Shown here: piece by piece, positions 8,591 to 17,206 of the stretch
Layout of the letters: each line of letters starts with the position of its first letter
Position numbering within the stretch: position 1 is the first letter of the stretch
Source of the DNA: Clostridium puniceum
GTDB taxonomy: Bacteria; Bacillota; Clostridia; Clostridiales; Clostridiaceae
Direction: 5' to 3'
Assembly: GCF_002006345.1 (NCBI RefSeq)
Contig: NZ_LZZM01000234.1
Location: forward strand, 49,999 to 113,998
DNA: 64,000 bases
Made by a program: the position numbers and the translations under genes
Notes under the pieces: model-generated
What the model saw: the letters and a program-made list of their open reading frames with translations, nothing else
Database searches by the model: none
What the model was told of the DNA's origin: nothing

Positions 8591-8827
8591 TTATTTATTT
8601 TTCTCAATTGTTTTCTCACTGTTGCCTTTTTTATCACTTATTCCAGAAGTACTAGGATCAATAACAATACCAAGTAAAATAAATATTGTTAATATAGTAT
8701 TAAGTATATCTGCCCAATTGCTAGGAAATATATCTAAACCTAACTGCTGAGTTAATAAAACTATAGCACTTGCCATTGCTACTAAAAATGTTTTGTTAGT
8801 AAATCTTGATTTCCAATCAATATTCAT
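8591..8827 (-). CDS. phiLC3-family phage holin, second copy
   Basis: The 78-residue protein has the phiLC3 holin pattern: a charged start (NIDWKSRFTNKTF), a hydrophobic helix, LGLDIFPSNWADILNTIL, a second hydrophobic helix and the IDPSTSGISD motif. Holins permeabilise the membrane and let the amidase reach the wall. The start at 8827 is chosen because AGGA lies eight bases upstream and the paralogue begins at the matching residue; an ATG nine bases earlier overlaps that site. It is about 75 % identical by eye to the holin at 9138-9371. Confidence 0.88.
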   Translation of the reverse strand: MNIDWKSRFTNKTFLVAMASAIVLLTQQLGLDIFPSNWADILNTILTIFILLGIVIDPSTSGISDKKGNSEKTIEKNK

Positions 8828-8836
8828 TTCTACCAT

Positions 8837-9137
8837 CCTTCTTTCTTAATATTTTTTTATTTAGGTCCTTGTCCCTTTATTGCATAACATGAGAGAATAA
8901 CTTTAAAATCTATGGTTTCTTTTCATAGATTCATTTTTTAATTACAATATAAATATATTCTATTGTTTTATATTTTATCTCTATAAATTTCCAATATACG
9001 GATCTTATAATAAATTATATATGTTACAATTAGATTTTTATATATAAATTACTTACAGCTGATTATAATTACAAGTTTTTAGATGTAGATTTATTATTGC
9101 AACATATATACATAAATTTAGTTAATATAAATTCTAT
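8837..9137. other. Interval between the two holins
   Basis: This 300-base stretch is the 3' region of the first holin copy. It repeats the layout of 8200-8590 and includes inverted-repeat copy C (9017-9110). A short hairpin AAATCTATGG...CATAGATT occurs near 8906-8930. No coding frame. Confidence 0.5.
9017..9110. repeat. TTGCAA-ended miniature inverted-repeat element, copy C
   Basis: Ends are TATATATGTTACAATTAG (from 9017) and TTATTGCAACATATATA (to 9110). The position relative to the first holin mirrors copy B relative to the second, so B and C probably arose by the local duplication. Confidence 0.5.
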
Positions 9138-9371
9138 TTATTTTTCTTCCATTATTTTAGAATTACTATCTTTAGCATCACTCATTCCAGAAGTACTAGG
9201 ATCAATAACTATACCAAGTAAAATAAGTATTGTTAATATAGTATTAAGTATATCTGCCCAATTGTCTGGAAATATATTAAAACCTAATTGCTGGCTTAAT
9301 AAGACTATGGCACTTGCTATTGCTATTAAAAATATTTTGTTAGTAAATCTTGTTTTCCAATTAATATTCAT
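9138..9371 (-). CDS. phiLC3-family phage holin, first copy
   Basis: This 77-residue protein has two hydrophobic helices around a FNIFPDNWADILNTIL turn and ends with IDPSTSGMSD and a charged tail. It matches the phiLC3 holin family in length and layout. AGGA lies seven bases before the ATG. It follows the XhlA-like gene at 27 bases and is duplicated downstream. Two near-identical holins may set lysis timing or be a recent, still neutral duplication. Confidence 0.88.
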   Translation of the reverse strand: MNINWKTRFTNKIFLIAIASAIVLLSQQLGFNIFPDNWADILNTILTILILLGIVIDPSTSGMSDAKDSNSKIMEEK

Positions 9372-9398
9372 TTTGATATCCTTCTTTCTATAATATTT

Positions 9399-9629
9399 TT
9401 ACTTCATTAATTTTTCTATGGTATAAATAAAAAAGCCCACTAACGTTGTTGCTCCAAGTCCTATAAGTCCTTTTAGTACACTTGTTAAAGCTTTTAAATT
9501 ATCACATAAATTTTTCAGTTCTATCTTAAAACTGGCACTATCTTGCTCCAATTTATCTATTCTGGAACCATGATTATTTAAACGTAGGTCATGAGTTTCT
9601 AGTTTATCTCTTATTAGCTCTTCATTCAT
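9399..9629 (-). CDS. XhlA-type haemolysin/holin accessory protein
   Basis: The 76-residue protein has an N-terminal coiled coil (LETHDLRLNNHGSRIDKLEQD) and one C-terminal membrane helix (LIGLGATTLVGFFIYTI), the layout of XhlA of PBSX, which acts with the holin in host lysis. It is the first gene of the lysis cassette, after a hairpin that separates it from the Ig-like protein gene. Confidence 0.85.
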   Translation of the reverse strand: MNEELIRDKLETHDLRLNNHGSRIDKLEQDSASFKIELKNLCDNLKALTSVLKGLIGLGATTLVGFFIYTIEKLMK

Positions 9630-9772
9630 GTTACACTTCCTCTCTTGAATTGAATTATTAAAAGAAGTTTTGTATTAATATTTAATTATTTGGTTAAATT
9701 TTCGTTTTGTTAATAATAATGTTTTTCCACGGTTAATTATTTCTACATAATTATTTTTTTGTAGCAGCAAAA

Positions 9773-9803
9773 GACACTTACATTTCTGCAAGTGCCTTAT
9801 ATA
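9773..9803 (-). terminator. Hairpin between the Ig-like gene and xhlA-like gene
   Basis: GGCACTTGC pairs with GTAAGTGTC around AGAAAT in the minus-strand RNA and is followed by TTTT. It may only partly stop transcription, since the lysis genes have no other obvious promoter of the late type. Confidence 0.55.
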
Positions 9804-9832
9804 GATTTTCATATATCTATTTGTTTTATATA

Positions 9833-11974
9833 TTAATTAAACCTATAATTAGGATTAGTAAGCATATATTCACCAATCTTTAATAAGTCGTCATCATCTA
9901 TTGCTCCATTGATTACTTGATCAGTATTATATTGTGGAAGTGTTTTAGGATCTTCTCCTAAGTGCCTGCCATCAATACCTAAGTCCAAAAGAGTGAATTC
10001 ACCAGTATGATTTACATCATCTACTACAACATCATCTATAATTATGGTTGTTTGTCCACATTCATCATCTATTAAATCTTTTTCCATTTCTATACCATCA
10101 GTAACTTTACCTTTAATTACATCAACCAAAGCCTCTCCTGAAGCTATTCCTTTGAAATACAATTTTAATAGTATTTTCTTATCATTAACTATTCTAGACA
10201 AACCTCTGCTAGCAGTTATTATTCTTAATTCATCCTCATCTTGTTCTAATTTTACTAATTTTATTCCTTTAACTTCAGTCATTCCTATAAATTTTAATTT
10301 AGTACTGTCGTACTTTATTATTGCATCTTCTGCTGCTATTTCTTTTATATTATCTATAGTTAAACGAACTACTGCATTTTCTTTTAAGTGAATTTTATTT
10401 TTTTCTGGCTCCACATCTAAAATAATTTTCTTTTTTACCGTTACAATGCAAGTTGCACTTAAGTTACTGCCATTAGTTGTAGTTGCAGTTATAGTCACCT
10501 GCCCTTTTTTTATTGCTGTGACTTTACCCTTTGCATCTACTGTCGCTACTGAAGTATCACTTGAAGACCAAGTTACTTCCATGGCTGGTGGATCTGTTAT
10601 TGCAGTTAATTGTTCTGCTTCACCTTCTTTTAGAACTATTGCTGTTTTGTCTAAATCTAAGCTAGCTATATATTCATATTTATAATGAGTAGTTTCTGAT
10701 AAGTTTCCTGCATTATCGATAGCTTTAATATGAATATAAATAGGCTTTAATAAATCTAATTGAGATAATGGTACAGATATTGATAAGTCCTTAGTATCAA
10801 TACTGCTATTTGGTTCTGTATTTTCTATATTATCTATAACATATGAATATCCAGCAATTCCTGATGTATTTATAGTAGAAACAGTACTTGAAGTTATGTC
10901 ATTAGCTGTATTACCATCACTGGCTTTAACATAATATTCATACTTTGTTCCATTATCATTTGCCTTAGAGTAAGATATATTTAAATTTTTATCATCATTT
11001 GATGCACTAGTAATGGTTACTTTATCTGGAGCTGTTAAATCTTGACCTTTATGATCATCACAAGAAGTATCACTTGTTAGTTGAGCTAAATAAAATAATG
11101 TATTTGCAAGTAATTTTTGCTCATCTGGTGTTGCAGCGCCATTTGAATGACCTGTTTGAATCATAGCTGTATTGTTCCAAGTTGTAAGATAGAAATTATT
11201 AGTTACCTCTTGTCCTTCGTAAGATGAAATCTCTTTAGCTGAACTCCACTGGTTATTGCTATAACTCATCCATACATCACCACTAGCAAACTGGCTTGAT
11301 GTATGTGACATAGGAACATTTAAGGTTGTACCAATGTCACCTATACTCCATGGATAATTTGTAAGTAGTCCCTTTTTTAATATTTTGATAGAGCTTGATC
11401 CCATGTTATATGAATCGCTGTATGTTGCTGTTTTAAGATTAATATATGATACAAGTTTATTTCTATTAGTTGCAGTAAAATCATTTCTTGTAAAAATTGT
11501 ATCGTGTCCACACAAATATCCTCTTCCTGAATCAATAAACTCTTTGATAGTAGTTAACCCTTGAATTGATAAATCTTTTGAATTGTTAACATCCCATGCG
11601 CCTTCATAAATGACATCATATTTCCAACTACCATTTGCATCTTTCATATATGACATTGGATTTGCATTAAAGGCATCAATATTTACTTCATCTACAGCTA
11701 TCAATGCCTTACCATATCCATTTGCACTTTCACTATTAGGATTTTCCATCCATCCTTTTAGATTATTACCTTTACCTGGATATATATTTAATACTCTTAT
11801 ATTGGTTTTTGAAGGAATGCTTTGATATACTGCTTCATTTTGTCCTTTTGAATAAACCATATACTTATACCCTGCTCCAAGGTTTGTCCATTCAAGATGC
11901 ACATAATTTTCCCCTTCAATTGGTGTGGCTGTGATACTTAAACTTTTTTCTGTTAAATTTGTTTCTTTTTCCAT
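9833..11974 (-). CDS. Large Ig-like/cohesin/dockerin-like protein of the tail locus
   Basis: This 713-residue protein has no signal peptide. In order I see a short FN3-like segment (about 10-50), a DUF5057-like region (about 55-300; GYLCGHDTIFTRNDF), a second FN3-like module (about 310-425), a group-2 bacterial Ig domain (about 430-515; VTWSSSDTSVATVDAKGKVT), a cohesin-like domain (about 520-640) and a dockerin-like tail (about 645-710; DVNHTGEFTLLDL and a second acidic DDDDLL loop). It starts the third late operon, behind its own copy of the shared promoter and before the lysis genes. Without a secretion signal it would leave the cell on lysis or attached to particles. A receptor-binding or decoration role is inference. 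Confidence 0.85.
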   Translation of the reverse strand: MEKETNLTEKSLSITATPIEGENYVHLEWTNLGAGYKYMVYSKGQNEAVYQSIPSKTNIRVLNIYPGKGNNLKGWMENPNSESANGYGKALIAVDEVNIDAFNANPMSYMKDANGSWKYDVIYEGAWDVNNSKDLSIQGLTTIKEFIDSGRGYLCGHDTIFTRNDFTATNRNKLVSYINLKTATYSDSYNMGSSSIKILKKGLLTNYPWSIGDIGTTLNVPMSHTSSQFASGDVWMSYSNNQWSSAKEISSYEGQEVTNNFYLTTWNNTAMIQTGHSNGAATPDEQKLLANTLFYLAQLTSDTSCDDHKGQDLTAPDKVTITSASNDDKNLNISYSKANDNGTKYEYYVKASDGNTANDITSSTVSTINTSGIAGYSYVIDNIENTEPNSSIDTKDLSISVPLSQLDLLKPIYIHIKAIDNAGNLSETTHYKYEYIASLDLDKTAIVLKEGEAEQLTAITDPPAMEVTWSSSDTSVATVDAKGKVTAIKKGQVTITATTTNGSNLSATCIVTVKKKIILDVEPEKNKIHLKENAVVRLTIDNIKEIAAEDAIIKYDSTKLKFIGMTEVKGIKLVKLEQDEDELRIITASRGLSRIVNDKKILLKLYFKGIASGEALVDVIKGKVTDGIEMEKDLIDDECGQTTIIIDDVVVDDVNHTGEFTLLDLGIDGRHLGEDPKTLPQYNTDQVINGAIDDDDLLKIGEYMLTNPNYRFN

Positions 11975-12202
11975 GTTTATACCTCCTAAAATTATCTGTT
12001 ATAAATTTAATAAATGCATTACTTTCGTCTATTCAAATAAAAAATTCCTCCTCTTAACTTTTTTTGAATATATTTTTCTCTCCATCTTTTGTTGACTTTT
12101 AATTGTGATATTGCAATATTGAAAATTTATTTTTTATCATTAGCTCCTATATACTCTTCAGTAAATTATAGAAAAATATTTTTGTCTTCTGCTTCTAATA
12201 CT

Positions 12203-12234
12203 AGTATAAGGCTTGTTATAGTACGTTTCTTATA
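12203..12234 (-). promoter_or_regulatory. Late promoter of the Ig/lysis operon (motif copy L)
   Basis: On the minus strand TATAAGAAA (12234-12226) is followed after exactly 17 bases by TATACT (12208-12203). The same box, spacer and -10 occur before the F-type and R-type tail modules, with an A-rich GTAGAAAAACTATAG stretch upstream as in the others. The predicted leader to the start at 11974 is about 220 bases. Confidence 0.75.
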
Positions 12235-12292
12235 GACTTTCTATACAATACCTATAGTTTTTCTACAATTTTGTTTATAAAGTAAAACAAGA

Positions 12293-12313
12293 AAAAAGAC
12301 TCCTGAAAGTCTT
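12293..12313 (-). terminator. Second terminator after the F-type module
   Basis: AAGACT-ttcagg-AGTCTT followed by TTTTC on the minus strand. Confidence 0.7.
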
Positions 12314-12380
12314 AGATAATTGTTCATATTTTTACTGCTTTTTATCTATATATAATATAACAATGTAAATATTACGTGAT

Positions 12381-12403
12381 AAAAAAGCACTTAATTTGTG
12401 CTA
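12381..12403 (-). terminator. First terminator after the F-type module
   Basis: AGCAC-aaattaa-GTGCT followed by TTTTTT on the minus strand, about 45 bases after the stop of the last small gene. Confidence 0.75.
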
Positions 12404-12446
12404 TTCTATTACTTATTTTTTATCTTTAGTTCTACGTCCATTCTTG

Positions 12447-12611
12447 CTATGATGCAGTAACAGTATATTTACTTTCTGTTAATTGCATTAATTTAGTATA
12501 ATCAGCTTCTACAATAACATTAAAAGCAAAGAATACATTTAACTTTTTTGCAACCTCTTCCTTTGTAGCATAAAATTTGTTATTAATTAGATTTTCCATT
12601 ATAGTTCCCAT
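12447..12611 (-). CDS. Small XkdX-like protein ending the F-type module
   Basis: A 54-residue frame begins at ATG 12611 with GGAGGTAAG upstream. It reads MGTIMENLINNKFYATKEEV and ends KYTVTAS. The LINNKFYATKEEV segment recalls the short XkdX-type proteins found after tail fibre genes (pattern K-x-F/Y-Y-x-T/K-x-x-D/E-V). Function unknown. It immediately follows the coiled-coil protein gene, as a 60-residue protein does in the R-type module. Confidence 0.65.
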   Translation of the reverse strand: MGTIMENLINNKFYATKEEVAKKLNVFFAFNVIVEADYTKLMQLTESKYTVTAS

Positions 12612-12613
12612 AT

Positions 12614-12985
12614 TTACTTACCTCCATTATTTAATAATATTTGTTCTTGTAAATTTGCCAACATAGCTTGTGTTTCTAGTAATTGTTTTTGCAATAATTC
12701 TTCTTTAGTTGATTGTGGCGTTGGTGCTGGAAACAAACTGTCCTTTTCTTTATTTGTTAATTCTATAACCTTCCCATCAACTAACTTGTAGTTATATCTA
12801 AACTGAATATCCGTTAAAGGTTTTTCTTTAGGAAAGTAGTTTCCTTGTGCATGAGCATATTTATCTCCTTGACCCTCATCTATTTGTACCCAACCTGTTA
12901 AATCTGTAATGAATATACTACTATTTATCTGGGTAATAATATTCTCACTATTTACTTGTACATAAACTTTTATATTTTCATCCAT
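12614..12985 (-). CDS. Tail-module protein with C-terminal coiled coil
   Basis: The 123-residue protein has a beta-rich front (VYVQVNSENIITQINSSIF, then TGWVQIDEGQGDKYAHAQ) and a C-terminal heptad region (KEELLQKQLLETQAMLANLQ). Proteins of this shape follow baseplate/fibre genes in many Firmicutes phages and may act in fibre assembly or attachment; that is inference. AGGAGGTATCATG-type spacing supports the start. It sits between the BppU-like gene and the XkdX-like gene. Confidence 0.7.
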   Translation of the reverse strand: MDENIKVYVQVNSENIITQINSSIFITDLTGWVQIDEGQGDKYAHAQGNYFPKEKPLTDIQFRYNYKLVDGKVIELTNKEKDSLFPAPTPQSTKEELLQKQLLETQAMLANLQEQILLNNGGK

Positions 12986-12997
12986 ACATGATACCTC

Positions 12998-14776
12998 CTA
13001 ATATATTTCTGCATCTATTTTAATATATGCAGAATTTGCGTCACCAGATTGAACAATCCAAGATTGATTAGCAGTAAGGGCTGTAATTTCTGTACTAGCA
13101 ACGGTACAACCATCAACTCCAATCTCAATTATAGAAAGTGGATTACTAAAAATATACCCACCTGGTAAAGTTCTCCATTGTCCGCCTATTGTTACAGTAC
13201 TAGTCGTGGTTCTTTTTTTACCTTTAAAATTGTAAAATGCTCTCACCTCATTTGAACTCAAAGCGATTGCTGGTAAATTAATTCGACCACCGGTGAGAGC
13301 ATTTACATAATCATAATACCTTTGACACAACGCTAATTCTTCTCCATAAGGTCTTGGTATAAAAGGTGTTGCTTTGTCTCCACTTTCAACTTTAATTTGC
13401 GCTATATCTATATATCCAGCACCTCTAAAGGTTTCTGCTATTGTATCTCCTACATTTGTAGAAAAATTTATTCCCCACGCAAGTACGAAATTTAATCTTA
13501 AATAATCATCACCGTTTGTACCGAATGTTTTTCCAACTAAAGTTGCAGTATCAAGCGTAACAGAATACTTAGTAAATGCTGATGTTAAGTTGAAATATTT
13601 ACCCGTTAACACATTCGTTGTTGAAGGCGAACCACCTGTTCCATACACCTGTTGAGCATCTAATCCAATTTTTTTATTAGGTATACTTGACCTTGCATAA
13701 AATGAAATTGTTATCTTTTGATTTGCTCCGCATAACTTTCTAGTACCATTTTCAATTAAGTATGCAAGTAAATAAACATCACTACCATTAAACACACCTC
13801 CTCCATCAACAGAAATTCTATAATGACTACTTGATTTGGGAATTTCTCCATCAGATAATGGTTGCTTAGTATGAGTAATATTAGTAGGGAAAACACTAGA
13901 TGATACATTTCCAAATTTTATACAGAATCTATCAGCTAAATAGGTATTAACCAATGCATTGTTTATTGCTGTACCTCTTTGCCAAAAGTCAAAATTACCG
14001 TTAATTATTTCATTTTGGTTCGCCTTTTCTGACAACTGTGTAGTATGATCAGCTACTATCTGAGTAAGTTTTGTCACATCTTCAAAGCTCTCCATTGCCT
14101 TAATATTAGCTTCTGCTTGTATGTTTTTTACATCTATATCAGTTTTTAATTGATTACCTTTAGTAATACTATTTTCTAAAGTAGTATTTACGATATTTCC
14201 ATCAGTAATATTTTTTGTTAAATCTGCTTTTAGTGTATTTCCTTTTCCAGTTTCTATTTCCAATGCATTTTTAGTCTTAGCAGCATCAGTAATTGCTGTA
14301 CTTAATGTTTTATTTATTTCTATGGCTTCATCCATACTTTCAGCTATATCTTCTGCTCGATCTAATTTATTTTCTAATTGTTCTAATAATGTATATGTTG
14401 CTGTACTTATACTTCTTTCTACTTCTAATGTGCTAGCTATTACTTTTAAATTTAAATTAAAAGTAGCTTTCTTTTCACCTGTTGTTTTATTAATAAATTG
14501 TAATTCTATTTTGGTTGCTCCAGTTGTAGTTGTAAGTTGCTCGTGTGCTATTATTGTCACTACATTATTAACTACTGAATATTCTGTATCTTGTATAAGG
14601 GGTATGTTATCAGCTTTTATTGCCTTTAATCTAACAGTATAGTTACTTAAATCTGCTTGTACTCCATCATCAAATATATTAAAAATTAAATGGAGTTTAT
14701 CTAGTTGTTTACAATTCGCATATACATTTAAATTTTGTTTTAAATCTAGGTTAATTTCTAAATCATGCAATGCCAT
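12998..14776 (-). CDS. BppU-type baseplate upper/receptor-binding protein
   Basis: Residues about 1-135 match the BppU N-terminal fold (DUF2479): LEINLDLKQNLNVYANCKQ, then VRLKAIKADNIPLIQD. A long helical, coiled-coil segment follows (about 140-270), then a carbohydrate-binding-like region starting NGNFDFWQRGT (about 280-490; SFYARSSIPNKKIGLDAQQ), which is often found at the tips of clostridial phage tails. The end (about 490-592) is another beta-rich domain. This is the likely host-recognition protein of the F-type tail. It starts 15 bases after the tail endopeptidase gene stop. Confidence 0.85.
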   Translation of the reverse strand: MALHDLEINLDLKQNLNVYANCKQLDKLHLIFNIFDDGVQADLSNYTVRLKAIKADNIPLIQDTEYSVVNNVVTIIAHEQLTTTTGATKIELQFINKTTGEKKATFNLNLKVIASTLEVERSISTATYTLLEQLENKLDRAEDIAESMDEAIEINKTLSTAITDAAKTKNALEIETGKGNTLKADLTKNITDGNIVNTTLENSITKGNQLKTDIDVKNIQAEANIKAMESFEDVTKLTQIVADHTTQLSEKANQNEIINGNFDFWQRGTAINNALVNTYLADRFCIKFGNVSSSVFPTNITHTKQPLSDGEIPKSSSHYRISVDGGGVFNGSDVYLLAYLIENGTRKLCGANQKITISFYARSSIPNKKIGLDAQQVYGTGGSPSTTNVLTGKYFNLTSAFTKYSVTLDTATLVGKTFGTNGDDYLRLNFVLAWGINFSTNVGDTIAETFRGAGYIDIAQIKVESGDKATPFIPRPYGEELALCQRYYDYVNALTGGRINLPAIALSSNEVRAFYNFKGKKRTTTSTVTIGGQWRTLPGGYIFSNPLSIIEIGVDGCTVASTEITALTANQSWIVQSGDANSAYIKIDAEIY

Positions 14777-14791
14777 TTAATCACCTCTTTC

Positions 14792-16525
14792 TTATTTACT
14801 TGAGTTTATTATATCTTTAATATATTGTTTTAAAGTTTTATCTCCAATATATAATGTTCCTCCGTTGACGAGAATGATATCTTTTTCAAATTTTCCATCT
14901 CCATATACTCTTATTACATCTTCAACGTATAAATCATCACGTACATATAATCCTGTTCTATCTTCCATTGCCTGTAATTGTGCTGGAAAACCATTAGTAC
15001 CTCTAATAGTAACTCCTAAACTATTGATTTCACACGATGTATCACCATCTTCTACCATAAATCCACCATCTGCTGTACATATACCACTATTATCATCAAC
15101 TTTAAAAACTGTATTACTCTTGTGTTTTAATTTAAATTTTCCATCTTTTACAGTCAACCCATTTTTATCTATTGTTACGCTAGAACCACTTGCACCCGTG
15201 CAAGCAACTTTAAATTCTTCTTGGTTTAAAGTCCATCCCATACCAGTATTATCCCTTTGGACTACTGCATTTATCTTCCCTGCTTCTATTTCTATCTGGG
15301 ATTTTAAATTATTATCTGTCTTAGTTACAGCTTGCAAAATACTTTCTTCTGTTACTTTTATTTCACTACTTAAAGTCTTTTGCATATTTTCTACTTTTAA
15401 AGATATTTGTTGTTTAGCAAAATCAACTTGTTTAACTGTAGCATTTATAATATCTGTTATATCTTGCTTCGCAAATCCAATTTCTAATTTACTATATTTA
15501 TCTAACAGTACATTATAAATAGTCTTATTTATCCTTCCACTTAAATCCAGATTTAATAGCTTATGTTTTATTTCTACTATATCCCCTAAGTCTGTACTTT
15601 CTAATATTGCATATTCTTTGTATTCTTCTGTTTTTCCTAACGTCACCAAGTCAACTGAATAATTAAAATTAATTTGATCTAGCTTATCTTGAGTAAACAT
15701 CGTATTACAAGTATTTCTTATAACTGAATATGCTTCTGCTTGCGTTACTTCGTCTGAGCCTCTCTCACTTTTACCATCCCAAATTTTTAATTTGAGTTCC
15801 ACATCTTTAAAGTATCTTTTCTCATAATTATTTACCTTTGTAGATTCTACATAATATTCTGGCAATCTTAAATCTCCTACTTTAGGTATTAAAACAGTTA
15901 CTAAATCTGTATCATCTGTAGTTTCTTTTATGGAAGATACATTTTTACCATAAGCTATAGTAAAGCCCTCATCAGAACCTCTACTATCAACTATATCTAT
16001 AATATTATTATTTATAATAAATTCTCCGCCATACTCACTTAAAATACTATTTTTTTTGCCTATTAAAGCTTCTAATACAGTACCTTCTTCTATATTAACT
16101 ATCACATTGTTAGTAGTATTATTATCTAAATTTCCAGCTACAAATCTATGCTTTTCTAAAGCATTATCTAATACAATTTGTATAGCTTCTTTTCTTGTTT
16201 TACCTACTATTGTCATAGCTCTTACTCTATTTGCTTTTAAGTCTGCAATTAGTTTAGCTTCTGCATATACAACTACGTTAGTAGCTGTTTTATTTACTTT
16301 TCTTATTCTAAATTGTTGCTCTGGCCTATTATCTTTAACTGGACAAGTAATGATATTACCTCTTACTATATATTTACTGATTCCTTTTGTATCTTGTAAT
16401 GGATACTCTAAATCTAAAGCAAATTCACCATTGATTATTTCTGTTATTTCACATTTAGTACACTCATTTAGAATCCATTGATTACCTTTAAAATTCTTTT
16501 CTGTGCTTTCCCATAATCTAATCAT
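14792..16525 (-). CDS. Tail-associated endopeptidase / tail spike (Prophage_tail family)
   Basis: The 577-residue protein belongs to the Tal family that caps non-contractile tails and often carries peptidoglycan peptidase activity. The N-terminal hub part (about 1-350) includes CEITEIINGEFALDLEYPLQ and VTVLIPKVGDLRLPEYYVES. A helical stalk (about 345-420) and a beta-rich tail follow. The ATG at 16525 is chosen because GGAGAGTGATTTA precedes it and it overlaps the Dit stop as TAATG; an earlier ATG lacks a site. The classical gene order tape measure, Dit, Tal, BppU supports the call. Confidence 0.87.
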   Translation of the reverse strand: MIRLWESTEKNFKGNQWILNECTKCEITEIINGEFALDLEYPLQDTKGISKYIVRGNIITCPVKDNRPEQQFRIRKVNKTATNVVVYAEAKLIADLKANRVRAMTIVGKTRKEAIQIVLDNALEKHRFVAGNLDNNTTNNVIVNIEEGTVLEALIGKKNSILSEYGGEFIINNNIIDIVDSRGSDEGFTIAYGKNVSSIKETTDDTDLVTVLIPKVGDLRLPEYYVESTKVNNYEKRYFKDVELKLKIWDGKSERGSDEVTQAEAYSVIRNTCNTMFTQDKLDQINFNYSVDLVTLGKTEEYKEYAILESTDLGDIVEIKHKLLNLDLSGRINKTIYNVLLDKYSKLEIGFAKQDITDIINATVKQVDFAKQQISLKVENMQKTLSSEIKVTEESILQAVTKTDNNLKSQIEIEAGKINAVVQRDNTGMGWTLNQEEFKVACTGASGSSVTIDKNGLTVKDGKFKLKHKSNTVFKVDDNSGICTADGGFMVEDGDTSCEINSLGVTIRGTNGFPAQLQAMEDRTGLYVRDDLYVEDVIRVYGDGKFEKDIILVNGGTLYIGDKTLKQYIKDIINSSK

Positions 16526-17193
16526 TAAATCACTCTCCAATTTGGAATCACCTCTAATTTAGTTACACTTCCACTCCAAGTAATTGTATTTTTACCTACA
16601 TCTAAATATGGGAAGTAACCCTCCATTAATTTTCCCTTACCATCTAATACTTCTTCTATTTCAGATATTATTGTTATTGAATCAGATAAATTAGATAGAG
16701 TAAAAGCTCTACCATTTATATTTATAGTAATATTTCCACTACCATAAACCGTTATAATCGGTAAAGCTTTATAATTTCCAAAGTTATTTAGTATTGTTTT
16801 ATTTGCTATTATAATTTTTTTATTTTTTCCACTTATAAAGTACTTAAATGGCTGGCATCTAAATTGTATTAAAAAGTTATACATTTGATTTTTTATTATT
16901 TCTTCAATAGGAATCTGATTATTAATTCTAGCTTTATAATAAAATTCTTCTTGGTTACTAAAGGTTACTTCTCCATCTCCCCTAAGCCAGTTGCAAAGCA
17001 CATATGGATCATTACCAAAATAATCTGCTTCAACTTTTTTAGTATCTCCACTATAACCTTTAAATTCTGTTAAAAATCCATCTCTGCCTTCTATTGTAAT
17101 TTCCTCTGTATTTTCAGTGCTTAAAGAAACAGGTGGTAAAGATATTACCTTAACACCCATTTCATCAGAGCTTATTCCATTCCATATAAACAT
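16525..17193 (-). CDS. Distal tail protein (Dit)
   Basis: The 222-residue protein has the siphophage Dit layout: start MFIWNGISSDEMGVKVISLP, the EITIEGRDGFLTEFKGYSGD segment, and a C-terminal galectin-like part ending TWSGSVTKLEVIPNWRVI. Dit forms the hub ring between tube and tip. It lies 14 bases after the tape measure gene and overlaps the Tal gene, as in typical siphophage tail modules. Confidence 0.85.
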   Translation of the reverse strand: MFIWNGISSDEMGVKVISLPPVSLSTENTEEITIEGRDGFLTEFKGYSGDTKKVEADYFGNDPYVLCNWLRGDGEVTFSNQEEFYYKARINNQIPIEEIIKNQMYNFLIQFRCQPFKYFISGKNKKIIIANKTILNNFGNYKALPIITVYGSGNITININGRAFTLSNLSDSITIISEIEEVLDGKGKLMEGYFPYLDVGKNTITWSGSVTKLEVIPNWRVI

Positions 17194-17206
17194 TTTACCA
17201 CCCTTT

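Larger units (their letters stand above)
11975..12446. other. Module boundary between F-type tail genes and Ig/lysis operon
   Basis: This 470-base gene-free stretch contains, in transcription order, two terminators (12403-12381 and 12313-12293) and the late promoter (12234-12203). It is a clean operon boundary. Nothing else was recognised in 11975-12180. Confidence 0.7.
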
